64,000 nt of DNA from Eonycteris spelaea (lineage: Eukaryota; Chordata; Mammalia; Chiroptera; Pteropodidae), in assembly GCA_003508835.1 (NCBI GenBank), contig PUFA01000182.1, positions 1,984,001 through 2,048,000 on the forward strand, given 5' to 3'. The notes beneath the pieces were generated by a model, which saw nothing but the letters and a program-made list of their open reading frames with translations, was not told the DNA's origin and did not search any database. Below are positions 22,901-31,358 of this stretch, piece after piece; within the stretch, counting starts at the first letter, position 1, and each line of letters starts with the position of its first letter. The position numbers and the translations under genes are program-made.

Positions 22901-25900
22901 CCCTGAGGGTGGGGACAGGCTATGTCCCAGTCACCCACCTGTCCCCAGTCCCAGCTCCGAGCCCAGCACACAGTGTGTGCTCAGGAAGAATTTGGCCACT
23001 GCTCGTGGCCTCCATCCTGGTCCAGCCTGGTCACCTCCCCCTGGCCCAGAGCAGGCGCCTCGGCCCTGGCCTCCCAGTCTGTCCTCCCCATGGCAGCCAC
23101 CAGAGGGCACCTGTGAGCACCTGCGTCAGGTTATGTCCCTGCTCTGCCCACGCCCTCCAGGGCTCCCATCTCCCTCTGGGTAGAAGCCCAAGTCTTCCCA
23201 CGGCCCACAAGGCCCTGCACGACCTGCTCCCTCCTTCCCTGCCCTCCCCCCAACCCCTCGCTCACTCTGATCCAGCCACCGGGGCCTCCTCACTGTTCCT
23301 CTGATGAACCAAGCATGGTCCTGCCCCAGGGCCTTTGCACGGGCTGTTCTGAAATGCCATTCATTTAGATCCGTACATGGTTCACTCTCACGTCTTTCAG
23401 ATATTGGCTCAAATGTCACGTTTTTAGTGATATCTTCATTGATCGGTCCGGTTCAAATTACAGCCCTCGACCGTCCCCGCCTGTCCTGTTTCTCTCCAGT
23501 GCCTTTATCACCATCCCACACGCCATGATTTCTGTTTGCTCATTTCTGCCTCCCCCGCCACCATGTGGCTTCCACAAGGACAGGGGTTCTTACGTATTTT
23601 GTTCAGTGCTGTATCTCCAGGACCTAAATAGTGCCAGGTACACTGTGGTGCTCAATGAATGCTTGTGACTGACTGAATGATTTTGTTTCCAAACCATCTG
23701 CTAAGATCAAGAGCACCTCCTTGCGGGCAGCGACCACATTTCATTCCTCTTTATCCATGCCCCCCCCCGTCCTGCCCCACATGCCTACCAGAGGCCAGTC
23801 ATATTTTCTGAACACCTACTATGTGCTGGCCATGCTGGGGAAACAGACCCAGGAAGCTCGCCCTTGTTCATCTTCTCTCTGACCCCCAATATCTCCTCTT
23901 CCCCACGAGCCAGGACCCCGGTCGTGACCAATCAGCTGATCGTGTGAGTCCCCCACCCCTTCGATCCCAAACCCCTGCACCCCCCACATCCTTGGTCTGT
24001 AAGTTCAGCTCTGTAATCTAGTGGCTAAGGTCGGGATCTAACCCCACCAGTGCCTTACTGCTGTGTGATCCCAGCCGCCCACTTCACCTCTCTGAGCCCT
24101 CACTTTCTCGTCCATAAACTAGGAGACACAATGCTGTCCCTGTCCCCAGCCAGCCTCCCCACCTCCTTCTCCACCCTCACATGCTGAGGCTCCCCCCGTC
24201 TTTGCTGCACACAGTGAGGCTGATGCGTCCCCTCCCCTTTTCCTCTCCTGCCCCCATACTATCAACTCATTATTCCGTCCAAGAAGGCAGGTTCTCGGGC
24301 CCGGGGCGCCCACTCCGGACCCCGCCCTTGGGCACACCAGCTCCGGGCTGACTTCCTACCTACCCCTCGGCTGCTGCTCCTTAGTTTCCCCATCTAGAAA
24401 ATGGAAGACCCAGAGTCCACATCCTCCAGATTCTGGAAAACGATCTCCCTAAGGGACCCTGTCCTCTGCTGCCCACAGCCCTCGGGGCTCCCACTTCCCT
24501 GAGGCCCAGGAAGCTCTGCACAACCTGCCCGCCCCCTCCCTGCCCTCACCGCCTCTCTCTCCCCGTCACTCTGCTCTAGACACACGGGTCTCCTCACTGT
24601 TCTTGCAACATGTCACACTCATTCTGACCTCAGGGGCTTTGCACGTGCCACGTCCTCCTCCTGGGGTGCTTTTCCCTTGGCTTTGGGATATGCTTTCTCA
24701 CCTGTCATTCAGGTCTCATCTTAAATGTCACCACCTCAGACAGGTTATCTTTGGCCACCCAAGGTAAGCTGTCACATCCCAGCAGACACCTGGTTTTATT
24801 TCCTTCATATCAACTCACTCCTATCCAATCTTATTTCTGCGCTTAGCAATGGTCAGTGCCTCCTGCCCACTGGACTGGTGGGTGTCCCCAGAGCCAAGCT
24901 CAGTCAGTGCCTGGCACATCACAGAGACCTGATAAGCAGTTGTGGACTGACCTCCTGACTGTGTATTGGCACCAACAACATACAAGACATTCTCAGAGTG
25001 GTTACACGAACGACACCATACTGCCCTGTCAGACAGCTTTCAACATTCTTTTCCCCACAAATGAGGAAGCTAAGGCTCAAGGAAGGTGAGGTGGCTTTTC
25101 CAGGATGATGCGGAAGGAGAAAGCAGAGCCAGGAATGGAAACAAAGTGTGTCAGCCTGCGAAGCTGATGGCCATTCCCGTTCACCGAGTAAGGAGGAAGG
25201 TGGCAAAGGTTGGGGAGGCATCCATCCATCCATCCACCCACCCACCCACCTACCCACCCATCCACCCATCAATCATTCATTCTTCTACCCATCTATCCAC
25301 CCATGCATCCACCAAGTCGCTGTTATCCATCCATCCATTCATGCCTGTATTCGTCTACTCGCTTATCCATCTACCTGTCTTCGTTAGCCAGTCCTCCCCG
25401 CCACATCTCACCTCTCCCTTCCTCTTCACCTCTCCTTCCCTCATGCCATTCATCCACCCGCTCCACTTCATCGTGGCAGACAAGGCAGTCCCTGCCCTCC
25501 GGGAGCCTACCTCTCAGTGATGAGAACCATGACCCCAGACCAGCGAGACGAGTGCTAGGTCAGTGACTTCCAAACCTGGCAACCCCACCCCTGGCCTCGG
25601 CCACCTTCCGTCCACGGACAGCCAGCCTCCCCGATGGCTTTCGCCTTGAGCCTTCCCTCCACCACCACATCTCTTTCTTGCTTGCGCCGGGAGGTGTGAC
25701 GCCCAGCTATACTGCTGTGCGACTCGGGGCTGGGAGCTGGCTCTCTCTGAGCCCTGATTCATTGTCTGACTCGTGTGGCGGAGGGGAACCTGGTTCCTGA
25801 AGAACCAGTGCACTCTGAACGCGTGTCTGATCCTTCGCATTCCTTCCCCCCACAAGGCGCCTCACCCCGAGGGGCAGCTTCTGTATTATCCATCCAGGTG

Positions 25901-28900
25901 TGGAGGAAGTGGGCGTACCCTGAATCAAGGTGGGAGGCTGGGAAAAGGCAATGTCGGCGATGGCAGGTAACAGGACATGAAGCCTCCTTTCCATGTGGGT
26001 CTGAGATCCTCCCCTGCTCTAAATTCTTCCATGGCTCCCGAGCGCCCGCAGGAGAGTCCGAGCTCATTCCACCGTCAGCGGCTGTCGGGGTCCAGCCCAC
26101 GCCGCTCTCGGGTGTCACCTCCCAGGTGTCACCCCACCCCTTCCCTAGTCCAGCCGTGCCCGTCACACCTCCAAGACGTTGCAGACCCGGCTCCTTCCGC
26201 CCATCTCCACGAGGACAGAGATACCCACCTGGCTGACTCACTTCTGTGTTTCACACCCAGCTCGGGGCCCAGAACACAGCACGTGCTTCTCTGACTGAAA
26301 TACGCGAAATGCTTTCTCCGCCTGGCAAGCTCCTGGTCATCCTTCAGAGCCGGGGTCCTCACGCCCCACGTCCACGCAGCCCGATTCCCCAGGCGGAGTC
26401 CCTGCCTCCTCGCCCAGGTCCCTGCACCCCGCGTCCCTCCCTCAGACCCGACCCTGACCGCGACGGCTGTAGGGGCCAGCGTCCAGCTGTCTCTCTGCCA
26501 CAGGACCCTCGGACCTCTCTTGCCCAGTATAAGGCAAGTCCCCCAGAGGCTCCAGGAAGTGCCGAATGACCGAATGAGGGCGAATGAGCGCGGCTCCCTG
26601 AGTGTTCTGAGCGGCCAGGTTCGCATCCGCCAATATCAGGGTGAAAAAGCCTGTTTCAGAGAGAGCTCCTGGGGCTACGCCCAATGCCAGCTCCTCTCAG
26701 AAGAGCCCTGCCAGATAAGCCCCACGTCGGGAGGGGACCCTGGCGCTCCCAAGGCCCTCTGCTCCCTTCCCACCAGGGGGGACGAAGACACCTGCCCAAG
26801 TCCACGGCGCAGGTAGGATGCAGAGAAGTCAGGCTCATCTCAACGCCGAGCTCTCAACCGCTCCCCGCCCCACCCCACACACCGCCTCCTCCAGGAAGCC
26901 CACTCGGCTGCCACGCCTGCAGGGGCAGAGCTCCCTCCCGGCCGTCCCTGCTGGCCTGTGCCTCCGCCATCGTCGACATCAGCGCCTCGCAACCTCCTGG
27001 CTCCTCACTGTGCCCCCTCCCCACCAGGCTGGTTCGGGCTCAGGAAGGGGCTGGGTGGGGGTATCTATCCGCTTCGTCCAACGCTGTATCTCGGGTATAG
27101 AACGAGGCCTGGGACTCGGCGAGCGCTCAGTTAGCGTTGGTCACGTGGGGGGATGGGCTCGTGTGCGGCTTCCTCCCACGCGCACCCCTGTTTGCACGGA
27201 GGCTCGGCCCCGCGCAAACGCAGGCGCACAGTAGGTGCTCAGTCGCTGTCCTCAGCCTGAAGGAGGGCAGAGATGATGTCGCCAGCGCTGGGAAGGCCTC
27301 GGGGGCCTTCTAAAGGCCTGCTGGACGGACAGAGAGCACGTGGCCGGGGGAAGCCGCGCGGCCACGCCTGGCTCGACGCCGCAGAGCCGTCCGCCGCTTG
27401 CTCGCGCCCAGCCCCGGTCCCTCCGCTGCCCCCGCCGCCGCCCCCCCTGGGGAGACCGCCTCCCCCCTGGGTCCCGCCGGGCAGCGCCTGCCAGCAGCCC
27501 GGCCCACAGTCTCCCTGCGGCTGGCGCGTCACACTCGGAATCTCACGCCTCAGAGCTCAGCGTGCTCCAGCCTCCCCTCCCCGCCGATGGCGCAGCTGGT
27601 GCTCCCATGGAAACCACAGCCCCCCAGACCCCGCCCCACCTGCACCGGCCCCCCTCGCCACCTCCACTTTAAGACAAAATATTGTCATTAACATGCAAAT
27701 GCCATGCCATTACCATAAACGGGTCCGGGAGGCGGCCAGCGGCCCTGTCGCGCACGGTGGGCATTAATATTCAGCCCCGATCGGCAGAGAGGGGCATTTC
27801 AGGGCCCCCAGAGAGAAGGTCCTGTCCCCCAGCAGGGGACAGTGGTGGGTGATTACTGGACACCAGCCCCTGGGAGCCCGGACCCCAGCCCCCACTTCCT
27901 GGCTGGAGCCCCTGGCCGGACTGGTGGCACTTGGGGTGGTCCCCTTCCTCTGGAGGAGGCACAAATCTGGGGGGAGGGGGCAGTGGCCGTGTGGCCTCCC
28001 GGCTCCCTGTTCTCCATCCTCTCCCTGCCTCCCACCTTCTCTCTGCTCCTCCCTGTGTATGGGGGGGGCTCCCTCTGTCTCTCCCTCCCTTTCTCCCTCC
28101 CTCCCTCTGTCTCTCCCTCTGTCTCTGTCTCCATCTCTCTTAAAAACAAAAGAGCCTGCACCATGGGCCGCTCTCTTTCTGAGGACCCCTCCCTTCCCGC
28201 TCTTCCCCCCAACCCAGGCCCAGCCCCCGGTGCCAGGGCCTGGCTGGACCCCCTGCCTTTCTCCCAGTCCCAGCAAGACCCCCGCGGCACAGGCCCTGAG
28301 GAGCTGGGGTGCCCCTGCTGCTCCCTTCCCCCACACCACCCTTGGGGGGCCTCTCTCTCGGCTCGAGGGAACCCTTTATCACACACATGTACCCCACTTC
28401 CCCTGGCCTGGGAAGGAAAGAGGCCAGTGACAGTGAGGAGGGCAGCGTTGGCTGGCCCTCGGGACCCCGTAGTTGCCTCTGGGCCTCAGTTTCTCTTTCA
28501 TAGGAAATGCACTGATGCCGCAAGCCCCCCTGGGTGGTGAGCCCTTCGGTGGGGGATCAAACAGGCCTCCGAACATGAAAAGTAAGGGTGAGATGGTCAC
28601 GGGGATAATGACGTTGCTGGGGACACAGCGGCCACATGGGTGTTTTCTCTGCACCCTACTCTGGCCCCTTCAGGGGCCCTGGTGCCCAGCCTCATGGGGT
28701 GTCCCAGCACCCAGGGGACCACAAGGCTCTGGGGAGCTTCCACGCCACCCTCTGGGGCCCACACCCTCCACTGCTGCTGCCTTCCACCAGCACCATCGGC
28801 TGCACCCTGTTTAGTCGGCTCCCCAGAAACTACACCAAATAAGTGTTGGCGAGAGGAACCTGGACAGTCCCCCCAACATCCCATTCATCACGCACCTTCC

Positions 28901-31358
28901 TTGGCCAGAGGCCCAGAGGTGAGCAGCTACTGGCCAGAGGTCACACAACTGAGCCCCAAATGCAGGCCTCCGTCCCAGAGGCGGGCCCTCCAGGACACCC
29001 CCACCTCCAGCTCGCCTCCCAGAGGTCAGGTCCTTCCAGGTCCGGGGACGGGGGACCCTATCTGGGCCTCAGGGTATTGAGGGTTTGGGGCTGGACACTG
29101 GGGCGAGCTCGCCCTCGTCACCCGCAGGCCTTGCTTCCAGGGCCCCTGTGAGGGGGAGGAGGACCGGGTGCCACAGACACCCTGCTTCCAAATTCTCAGC
29201 CTCCAAGGAAAGAAGGGAAAGACCCTGAGATACCCCCCAGCCCAACGTTCTCCAGCCAGAAAACAAGAACCTCGCATTCATGGGGTTCTGCTGATAGCTG
29301 AGGTTCTGGCCCAGGTGGACTCAGCAGCACCCCCACACTCCCTCTCCCCCTGCACGGGTGGGGGGCTTCCAGGGGAGATTAAAGATGGGAAGGGGGGTAC
29401 CTCTGCACCCTGTCTGTTTCCTGGACCCAGAGCTCACCAGCAGCCTTTCAGTTCAACATGTGAGGGGCCATGCGGACGCCTCCCACTCCGAATCCCATCA
29501 GCATCTTTCTAGAAATGAACCCTTCGGATATACCAGGGTTTCAGACCCCGTGGCCAGAGCCCTCCGTGCAGCCGTGAGCCCCTGAACGGAACTTGGGGGT
29601 GAGAGTGAGCCCTCTGCCCTCCTAGGCCACATGGAGGAGCTAGATTTTCCAGGCCCAATTTGTTGTTGTTGGGGTTTTTTTTTTTTTTTTTTTGGCCATG
29701 GTTGGATTTGAAAACGGGTGGGGGAGGGGAGGGGCATCTCTCCTCCCCAGGGCAGGTGGAGGGTCCCGCTGAAGTGACAGGCCTCGGCTCCACCATCCTA
29801 CCAGAGCCTCCCTGTGGATGCTGCCACCCATCATAACCATTCATTCATTCACACACTTGCTCGTTCGTTCATTCATTCATTCATCCAGTGAGCATTTATT
29901 CATGGTTATTTATTTCAAGGTGGGGATAAATGAATTTGAAATAGGTCATAGGCCCTGGTCTACCTGCAAGGCCTCTTCAGGGTCTCGCCATGGGTGTCAA
30001 GCACAAAGCCTTCACTGTCCCCACCCCCAGTCCCCAACACCCCAACAGGAGAGCTGTGAAAGCCACCCCAATTCAGACTGGGCCCAAAACTGAGCCCAGG
30101 GCTAGGGCCACAGTCCCTGGGCACCTGCTCCCAGCGTGCCATCAGAGAGAGAATCGGGTGGGAGGGAGGCGGGCAGGCCTCCCCACCGCACCTGCCTCCC
30201 CCGCTGGGCTTGCGGCCGCCCACGCCTCTGCTGTCCACCCCGAGATCTGGGCTCTGCCAGATGGAGGCTCGGGCTCATCATCGCTGGCCTCAGACCTCGA
30301 CACATTGCTAACAGGCTCGGCCAGTTTTAACTTGAGCCAAAGGTGGAGGCAGGGCGGGGGAGGGCAGAGAAACGGAGGGGGGATGCTGATCCAAACAGAG
30401 AGGGCAGGCAGGGGGGAGGGCGGAGGGTAGCACTGGAACCACCCGAGGCTGGCACTCCCCCCAGCCTGGCTCAGCTCCCTGCGCCCCCCACCCCCTCCTG
30501 CTTCCTTTGTAGTTACCGATTAGCCTGGGGTCCTGGGCATCCGTATGTCCCCCGAGGCCAGCTGGACCTGCCCCACTGGCCTGGCTTTGTGAAAATGACC
30601 AAAGCAATGGAGTCCAGAGACGAAAAGTTCCCCGAGACGGGGTCTAGGGAGGCTGAAGGGGGGGGGGGCAGGGAGGGGGCAGTGTTCAGACAGCTCCCCC
30701 AGTAGAGGGGCAGGAAGGAGTGGGTGAGGGAGGGAGAAAGGGGTGGGGGTCTGGGGGAATAGGAGGGAGGGGGGAGAGAGAGAGGAGGATGCTGGGGGTG
30801 GGGGAGAATGGGAGGTGAAGGGAGATGGGAGAGTAGAGAAAAGGAAAGAGCGAGGGAGAGAGGATGCCGGAAGGTGGGGAGGGAGGGAGAGGGGGCGGAG
30901 GAGGGGAGGGGGCCAGCTCAGATCTGTCAGCTGCACCCCCGGAGGGGGGGGAGGGGTGGGTGGAAGGGGGGAAGAAATGATGCCGTGGCAGAGGCAAGCA
31001 GAGGGAGGAGAGGAGGGCTGGGGAAGAGAAGATGCCGGAAGGTGGGGTGAGGAGGAGCGGGGAGGGGAGGGGAGGGGAGGGAGGGGCCGGGGCGCCCACC
31101 TTTGTGCATGCCCGTGTAGGGGTCTTTCAGCACCGTGAGCTCATAGATGCGGCCGAACTGCTCGAAGAGCGGCTTGAGGTCCTTCTCGTCCAGGTTGCGC
31201 GGGATCTGGCCCACGAAGAGCTTGATGGCGTCCAGGTCCTTCATGCCGTCGGGCTGTCCCCCGGGGGGCTCGGGCCCGCTGCTGCCCACGGGCGAAGGCC
31301 GCGGCTGCAGAAGCTGCTGCTGCTGCCGGCGCGCCTCGCTCTCCGTTAGGCGGGCCAT
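1358..31358 (-). CDS. CELF5: CELF5, CUGBP Elav-like family RNA-binding protein (10 exons here; 3' end outside window)
   Basis: CELF proteins bind GU-rich RNA and control alternative splicing, mRNA stability and translation; CELF5 is mainly neuronal. Ten exons (listed separately) splice into about 395 residues. The start is the ATG at 31358, with G at -3 and +4 and the family N terminus [14 protein letters not shown]1 has RNP2 (LFVGQI, about residue 47) and RNP1 (KGCAFLTY), the latter split by intron 1. RRM2 has LFVGML and KGCAFVKF. Next comes the divergent linker rich in Ala, Pro and Gln, ending in a short Gln run before REG. The family length is about 485 residues; the missing 90 would be RRM3 and its nuclear signal, encoded left of base 1. 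All introns are GT-AG and phases match throughout. One base is missing in exon 4, breaking the frame inside RRM2. CELF4 is the nearest paralogue, but exon 6-8 residues (for example [15 protein letters not shown]) fit CELF5. Confidence 0.95.
1886..1948 (-). CDS. CELF5: CELF5 exon 9
   Basis: 63 nt, encodes [20 protein letters not shown] (residues 347-366) with split Ala codons at both ends. Acceptor ccgcag, donor GTAAGG at 1885. Confidence 0.93.
2055..2210 (-). repeat. MIR SINE fragment
   Basis: The stretch aagtggggaaactgaggctc followed by agagaggtgaagtaactgg is the antisense MIR core, one of the best-preserved MIR matches in the window. Confidence 0.8.
2365..2396. repeat. (CA)n microsatellite
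   Basis: About 15 uninterrupted CA units, likely polymorphic in length. Confidence 0.95.
2860..3020 (-). repeat. MIR SINE fragment
   Basis: Antisense MIR core around 2925-2960 (gatgagcaaactgaagctc) with flanking decayed sequence. Confidence 0.7.
3189..3335 (-). CDS. CELF5: CELF5 exon 8
   Basis: 147 nt, residues 298-345 of the linker, including [18 protein letters not shown] and ending ANGLVPYP. Acceptor tccacag, donor GTAATT at 3188, phase matches exon 9. Confidence 0.93.
3421..3562 (-). CDS. CELF5: CELF5 exon 7
   Basis: 142 nt, residues 250-296: begins [19 protein letters not shown] and contains [18 protein letters not shown], which is CELF5-specific rather than CELF3/4/6. Acceptor ccgcag, donor GTGAGA at 3420. 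Confidence 0.94.
3640..4100. repeat. Degenerate minisatellite, ~18-bp unit, CELF5 intron 6
   Basis: About twenty diverged copies of a unit resembling gggctcagcctgggatca run head to tail. On the minus strand the unit reads like ggctgagccctgatccc. A short array of the same kind lies in the opposite orientation at 63,060-63,260. Confidence 0.75.
4287..4433 (-). CDS. CELF5: CELF5 exon 6
   Basis: 147 nt, residues 201-249. It starts [20 protein letters not shown], the end of RRM2 shared by the family, then enters the linker ([19 protein letters not shown]). Acceptor ctgcag, donor GTGAGT at 4286. Confidence 0.95.
4434..6041. other. CELF5 intron 5
   Basis: No exon-like sequence seen. The left 1 kb is unique-looking GC-rich DNA. 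From about 5,440 to 5,900 it becomes a broken CA-rich tract of CACACA, CTCACA and CATGCACA units. Confidence 0.7.
5440..5900. repeat. Interrupted CA-rich simple-sequence tract
   Basis: Runs of ca, ctcaca and tgcaca units cover most of this block, interrupted by short unique segments. The long plus-strand ORFs here translate to His/Thr repeats and are not genes. Confidence 0.85.
6042..6121 (-). CDS. CELF5: CELF5 exon 5
   Basis: 80 nt, residues 175-200: [20 protein letters not shown] and GSQTMP. It carries RRM2 RNP1 (KGCAFVKF, its first residues in exon 4). Acceptor gagcag, donor GTGAGC at 6041. Confidence 0.95.
6240..6960. repeat. Degenerate short-unit repeat rich in cagccag / gacaga, CELF5 intron 4
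   Basis: The block is built from loose repeats of cagccag(c)ta, ggacagcca and cagacaga units, about 8-20 bp each, too decayed for a fixed consensus. It fills most of intron 4 and has no coding signal. Confidence 0.55.
7151..7278 (-). CDS. CELF5: CELF5 exon 4 (one base short, frame broken)
   Basis: 128 nt where the family exon is 129. It encodes [20 protein letters not shown] and LFQPFG, then the frame must shift by one to continue [16 protein letters not shown]. The missing base is in a G run (minus strand) at 7199-7201, where three Gs stand for the expected four. Splice sites are normal (acceptor ccacag, donor GTGACA at 7150). Without correction the protein would end soon after RRM2 begins. 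Confidence 0.92.
7279..8934. other. CELF5 intron 3
   Basis: GC-rich unique-looking DNA, a purine-rich gagaga tract at about 7,965-8,100, a short ACGC-type simple repeat at about 8,485-8,535, and an RFX X-box-like palindrome (GTTACTATGGAGAC) at 7915-7928. No exon-like segment found. Confidence 0.65.
8485..8680. repeat. (ACGC)n and CA/CACACC simple repeats
   Basis: A cgcacgcacgcacgcacgc-type run at 8,490-8,525 followed by interrupted cacacctg and gtgtgg stretches. Confidence 0.8.
8935..8983 (-). CDS. CELF5: CELF5 exon 3
   Basis: 49 nt, the constant length of this exon in CELF genes. Encodes [16 protein letters not shown] (residues 115-130), the end of RRM1 and start of the RRM1-RRM2 linker. 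Acceptor ccacag, donor GTAGTT at 8934. Confidence 0.95.
10660..10910. repeat. Higher-order CA-rich array
   Basis: An (AC)n start at 10,662-10,694 is followed by about four copies of a roughly 60-bp block, each beginning acgcactcacacttatacac and continuing with cactcatacac and acgcacac runs. The tract is in CELF5 intron 2. Confidence 0.85.
11130..11260. promoter_or_regulatory. Candidate intronic enhancer with paired RFX X-boxes
   Basis: GTTGCCATGGCAAC, a perfect palindromic X-box, lies at 11140-11153 and GTTGCCATGGAAAC at 11186-11199. An AT-rich MEF2-like match (TTAAATATAA) follows at 11247-11256. RFX proteins bind such palindromes as dimers. The function in CELF5 intron 2 is inferred, not shown. 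Confidence 0.5.
12225..12570. repeat. MIR SINE fragments, both orientations
   Basis: About 12,225-12,345 looks like antisense MIR (attttatgaatgggcaaatc). About 12,430-12,500 looks like sense MIR (ccagtccttgctctgcc, then ctgggtgacttcaacc). Confidence 0.55.
12725..13015 (+). repeat. L2 LINE 3' fragment
   Basis: Typical L2 3' wording is present: ccgtggctccccattgcc, later cacacc-type coding remnants and gctttgatcacggcacaa near the end. Decayed. Confidence 0.5.
13019..13094. repeat. CA / CACGCA simple repeat
   Basis: Mixed cacaca, cgcgcaca and cacgtg units over about 75 bp. Confidence 0.85.
13275..13288 (+). promoter_or_regulatory. CTCF core motif match
   Basis: CCAGCAGGGGGCGC agrees at all 14 positions with the CTCF core CCASYAGRKGGCRS, plus-strand orientation, in CELF5 intron 2. 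Binding is inferred from the match alone. Confidence 0.5.
14680..14960 (+). repeat. L1 LINE 3' fragment
   Basis: Carries the end-of-ORF2 pattern: gcccaccagcaggaggatgg, then a tggaatactac block with catgaaaaagc, and later tcatatgattccatgcgt. GC-shifted and broken. Confidence 0.7.
15710..16120. repeat. hAT-type DNA transposon remnants
   Basis: 15,710-15,960 contains the hallmarks of the widespread element whose copies report tagccacatgtggct-type text (here ctagtggtagccagccacg, then aaatgtggcacataacg reversed). 16,010-16,130 contains ttttattggcacaaagccac, the end of a second old DNA-transposon family. Family names not certain. Confidence 0.45.
16441..16650 (-). repeat. A-run and old interspersed repeat
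   Basis: A run of 23 A at 16,441-16,463 is followed by tctcattaataatttttaca and later tttatttcacctgtttctt, text typical of an old hAT-related repeat. Confidence 0.5.
16675..16870 (-). repeat. MER5A-like hAT element
   Basis: Contains ttgttgtggggccg, ctgtagggtgctgagcagc, and caaggtccccagacatcacc, the reverse complement order of MER5A. Similar copies lie at 34.4, 44.1, 50.0 and 50.9 kb. Confidence 0.75.
16910..17120 (+). repeat. L2 LINE 3' fragment
   Basis: cagctcaaacgctccctcc followed by caagaagccgtcctgtctg is characteristic L2 3' sequence. Confidence 0.65.
17132..17565 (+). repeat. MLT1-like LTR (ERVL-MaLR), degraded
   Basis: Starts gtgggttgaatggtggctcc, passes aagtcctaacctccagaac and gtgtcctgagagcaaggcg, and ends ttgctttaagccaccgagct, in the order of MLT1-type LTRs. 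No internal retroviral genes are present. Confidence 0.65.
17655..17970 (+). repeat. L2 LINE 3' fragment
   Basis: Contains agcctcagggcctttgcact and ctacctcacctccatcaggt-like text, typical of L2. Confidence 0.65.
18616..18698 (-). CDS. CELF5: CELF5 exon 2
   Basis: 83 nt, residues 88-114: [20 protein letters not shown] and EQKTLPG. It completes RNP1 of RRM1. Acceptor ctgcag, donor GTGAGT at 18615. Confidence 0.96.
18835..19245 (+). repeat. L1 LINE 3' fragment
   Basis: Shows cggaatactactcggtcatg, then gtgaataagccagacac, ggtccccagaggagtcac and a final cacaataaaaataataat, the usual L1 3' UTR order. Confidence 0.75.
19935..19971. repeat. (GT)n microsatellite
   Basis: About 18 uninterrupted GT units. 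Confidence 0.95.
20400..20800 (+). repeat. MLT1-like LTR, degraded
   Basis: gaaagtgaccttattcagaa, then ggtaagatgaggtcgcgc and gagtgggccctcatgc are MLT1-type text. No coding capacity. Confidence 0.6.
21720..22480 (+). repeat. L1 LINE 3' end (best preserved in window)
   Basis: An ORF2 C-terminal remnant (21,737-21,955) translates to [15 protein letters not shown], the usual L1 ORF2 end. A full 3' UTR follows: acatggctggacctacaggg, gcgaaataagtcagacagag, tatgtggaatctaaggg, and a terminal cacacctgaaactaatataa. It is the youngest-looking L1 here. Confidence 0.9.
22560..22990 (+). repeat. L2 LINE 3' fragment
   Basis: gggacaggctatgtcccag and agcccagcacacagtgtgtg near the end match the L2 3' terminus style. 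Moderately degraded. Confidence 0.55.
23097..23110 (+). promoter_or_regulatory. CTCF core motif match
   Basis: CCACCAGAGGGCAC matches all 14 positions of the CTCF core, plus-strand orientation, in CELF5 intron 1. It lies between two L2 fragments and may descend from repeat sequence. Binding not shown. Confidence 0.45.
23130..23695 (+). repeat. L2 LINE 3' end
   Basis: A long, clear L2 3' portion: ccagggcctttgcacgggct, tcttcattgatcggtccgg, ccacaaggacaggggttctt and final gtgctcaatgaatgcttgtg. Confidence 0.85.
24010..24125 (+). repeat. MIR SINE fragment
   Basis: Sense MIR: aatctagtggctaaggtcg, gctgtgtgatcccagccgcc, cacctctctgagccctcac. Confidence 0.75.
24420..24935 (+). repeat. L2 LINE 3' end
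   Basis: caggggctttgcacgtgcc, aggtctcatcttaaatgtca, and cctggcacatcacagagacc are L2 3' landmarks in correct order. Confidence 0.75.
25215..25400. repeat. (CATC/CACC)n simple repeat
   Basis: catccatccatccatccacc followed by cacccacccaccta and scattered atccatcc units. Confidence 0.9.
25985..26580 (+). repeat. L2 LINE 3' fragments
   Basis: attcttccatggctcccga, ctggcaagctcctggtcat and cagtataaggcaagtccccc fall in L2-like order, although decayed. Confidence 0.5.
27660..27775. promoter_or_regulatory. SOX/POU-like AT-rich element in CpG-rich CELF5 intron 1
   Basis: A sharply AT-rich core sits inside GC-rich DNA. It has ATTGTC at 27681-27686, the octamer ATGCAAAT at 27693-27700, a homeodomain-like CATTAAC between them, and GCATTAATATTC at 27761-27772. 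Such spacing resembles neural SOX/POU enhancers. Regulatory role inferred only. Confidence 0.4.
29675..29695. repeat. Poly(T) run
   Basis: About 20 T in CELF5 intron 1, preceded by ttgttgttgggg. May be an A-tail on the minus strand, but no SINE body is recognisable. Confidence 0.6.
29838..29910. repeat. (CATT)n-rich simple repeat
   Basis: Runs of cattcattcattcatt interrupted by cacacttgctcg. Confidence 0.85.
30340..31095. repeat. Polypurine (GGGA/GGAG) tract next to CELF5 exon 1
   Basis: The plus strand is overwhelmingly G and A, with dense GGG runs, especially 30,655-31,090. On the transcribed minus strand this is a pyrimidine tract immediately downstream of exon 1. No coding signal; the ORFs in it are low-complexity. 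Confidence 0.85.
31101..31358 (-). CDS. CELF5: CELF5 exon 1 (coding part)
   Basis: Codes residues 1-86 from ATG at 31358-31356; the exon's last base is 31100, the first base of the split Gly codon. [11 protein letters not shown] is followed by a four-Gln run, a Pro/Gly stretch, then [20 protein letters not shown] and [18 protein letters not shown], most of RRM1. Donor GTGGGC at 31099. An upstream open frame continues to 31763 without a stop, but the family start and Kozak context favour this ATG. Confidence 0.96.

Larger units (their letters stand above)
18699..31099. other. CELF5 intron 1 (12.4 kb)
   Basis: Holds L1 3' fragments (18.84-19.24 and 21.72-22.48 kb), an MLT1-like LTR (20.4-20.8 kb), several L2 3' ends (22.6-26.6 kb), MIRs, a (GT)n and a (CATC)n microsatellite, a CTCF-like site (23.1 kb), a CpG-rich block with a SOX/POU-like AT core (27.3-27.8 kb), unique GC-rich DNA (27.8-30.3 kb) and a 750-bp purine-rich tract next to exon 1. 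No further exon found on either strand. Confidence 0.7.
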
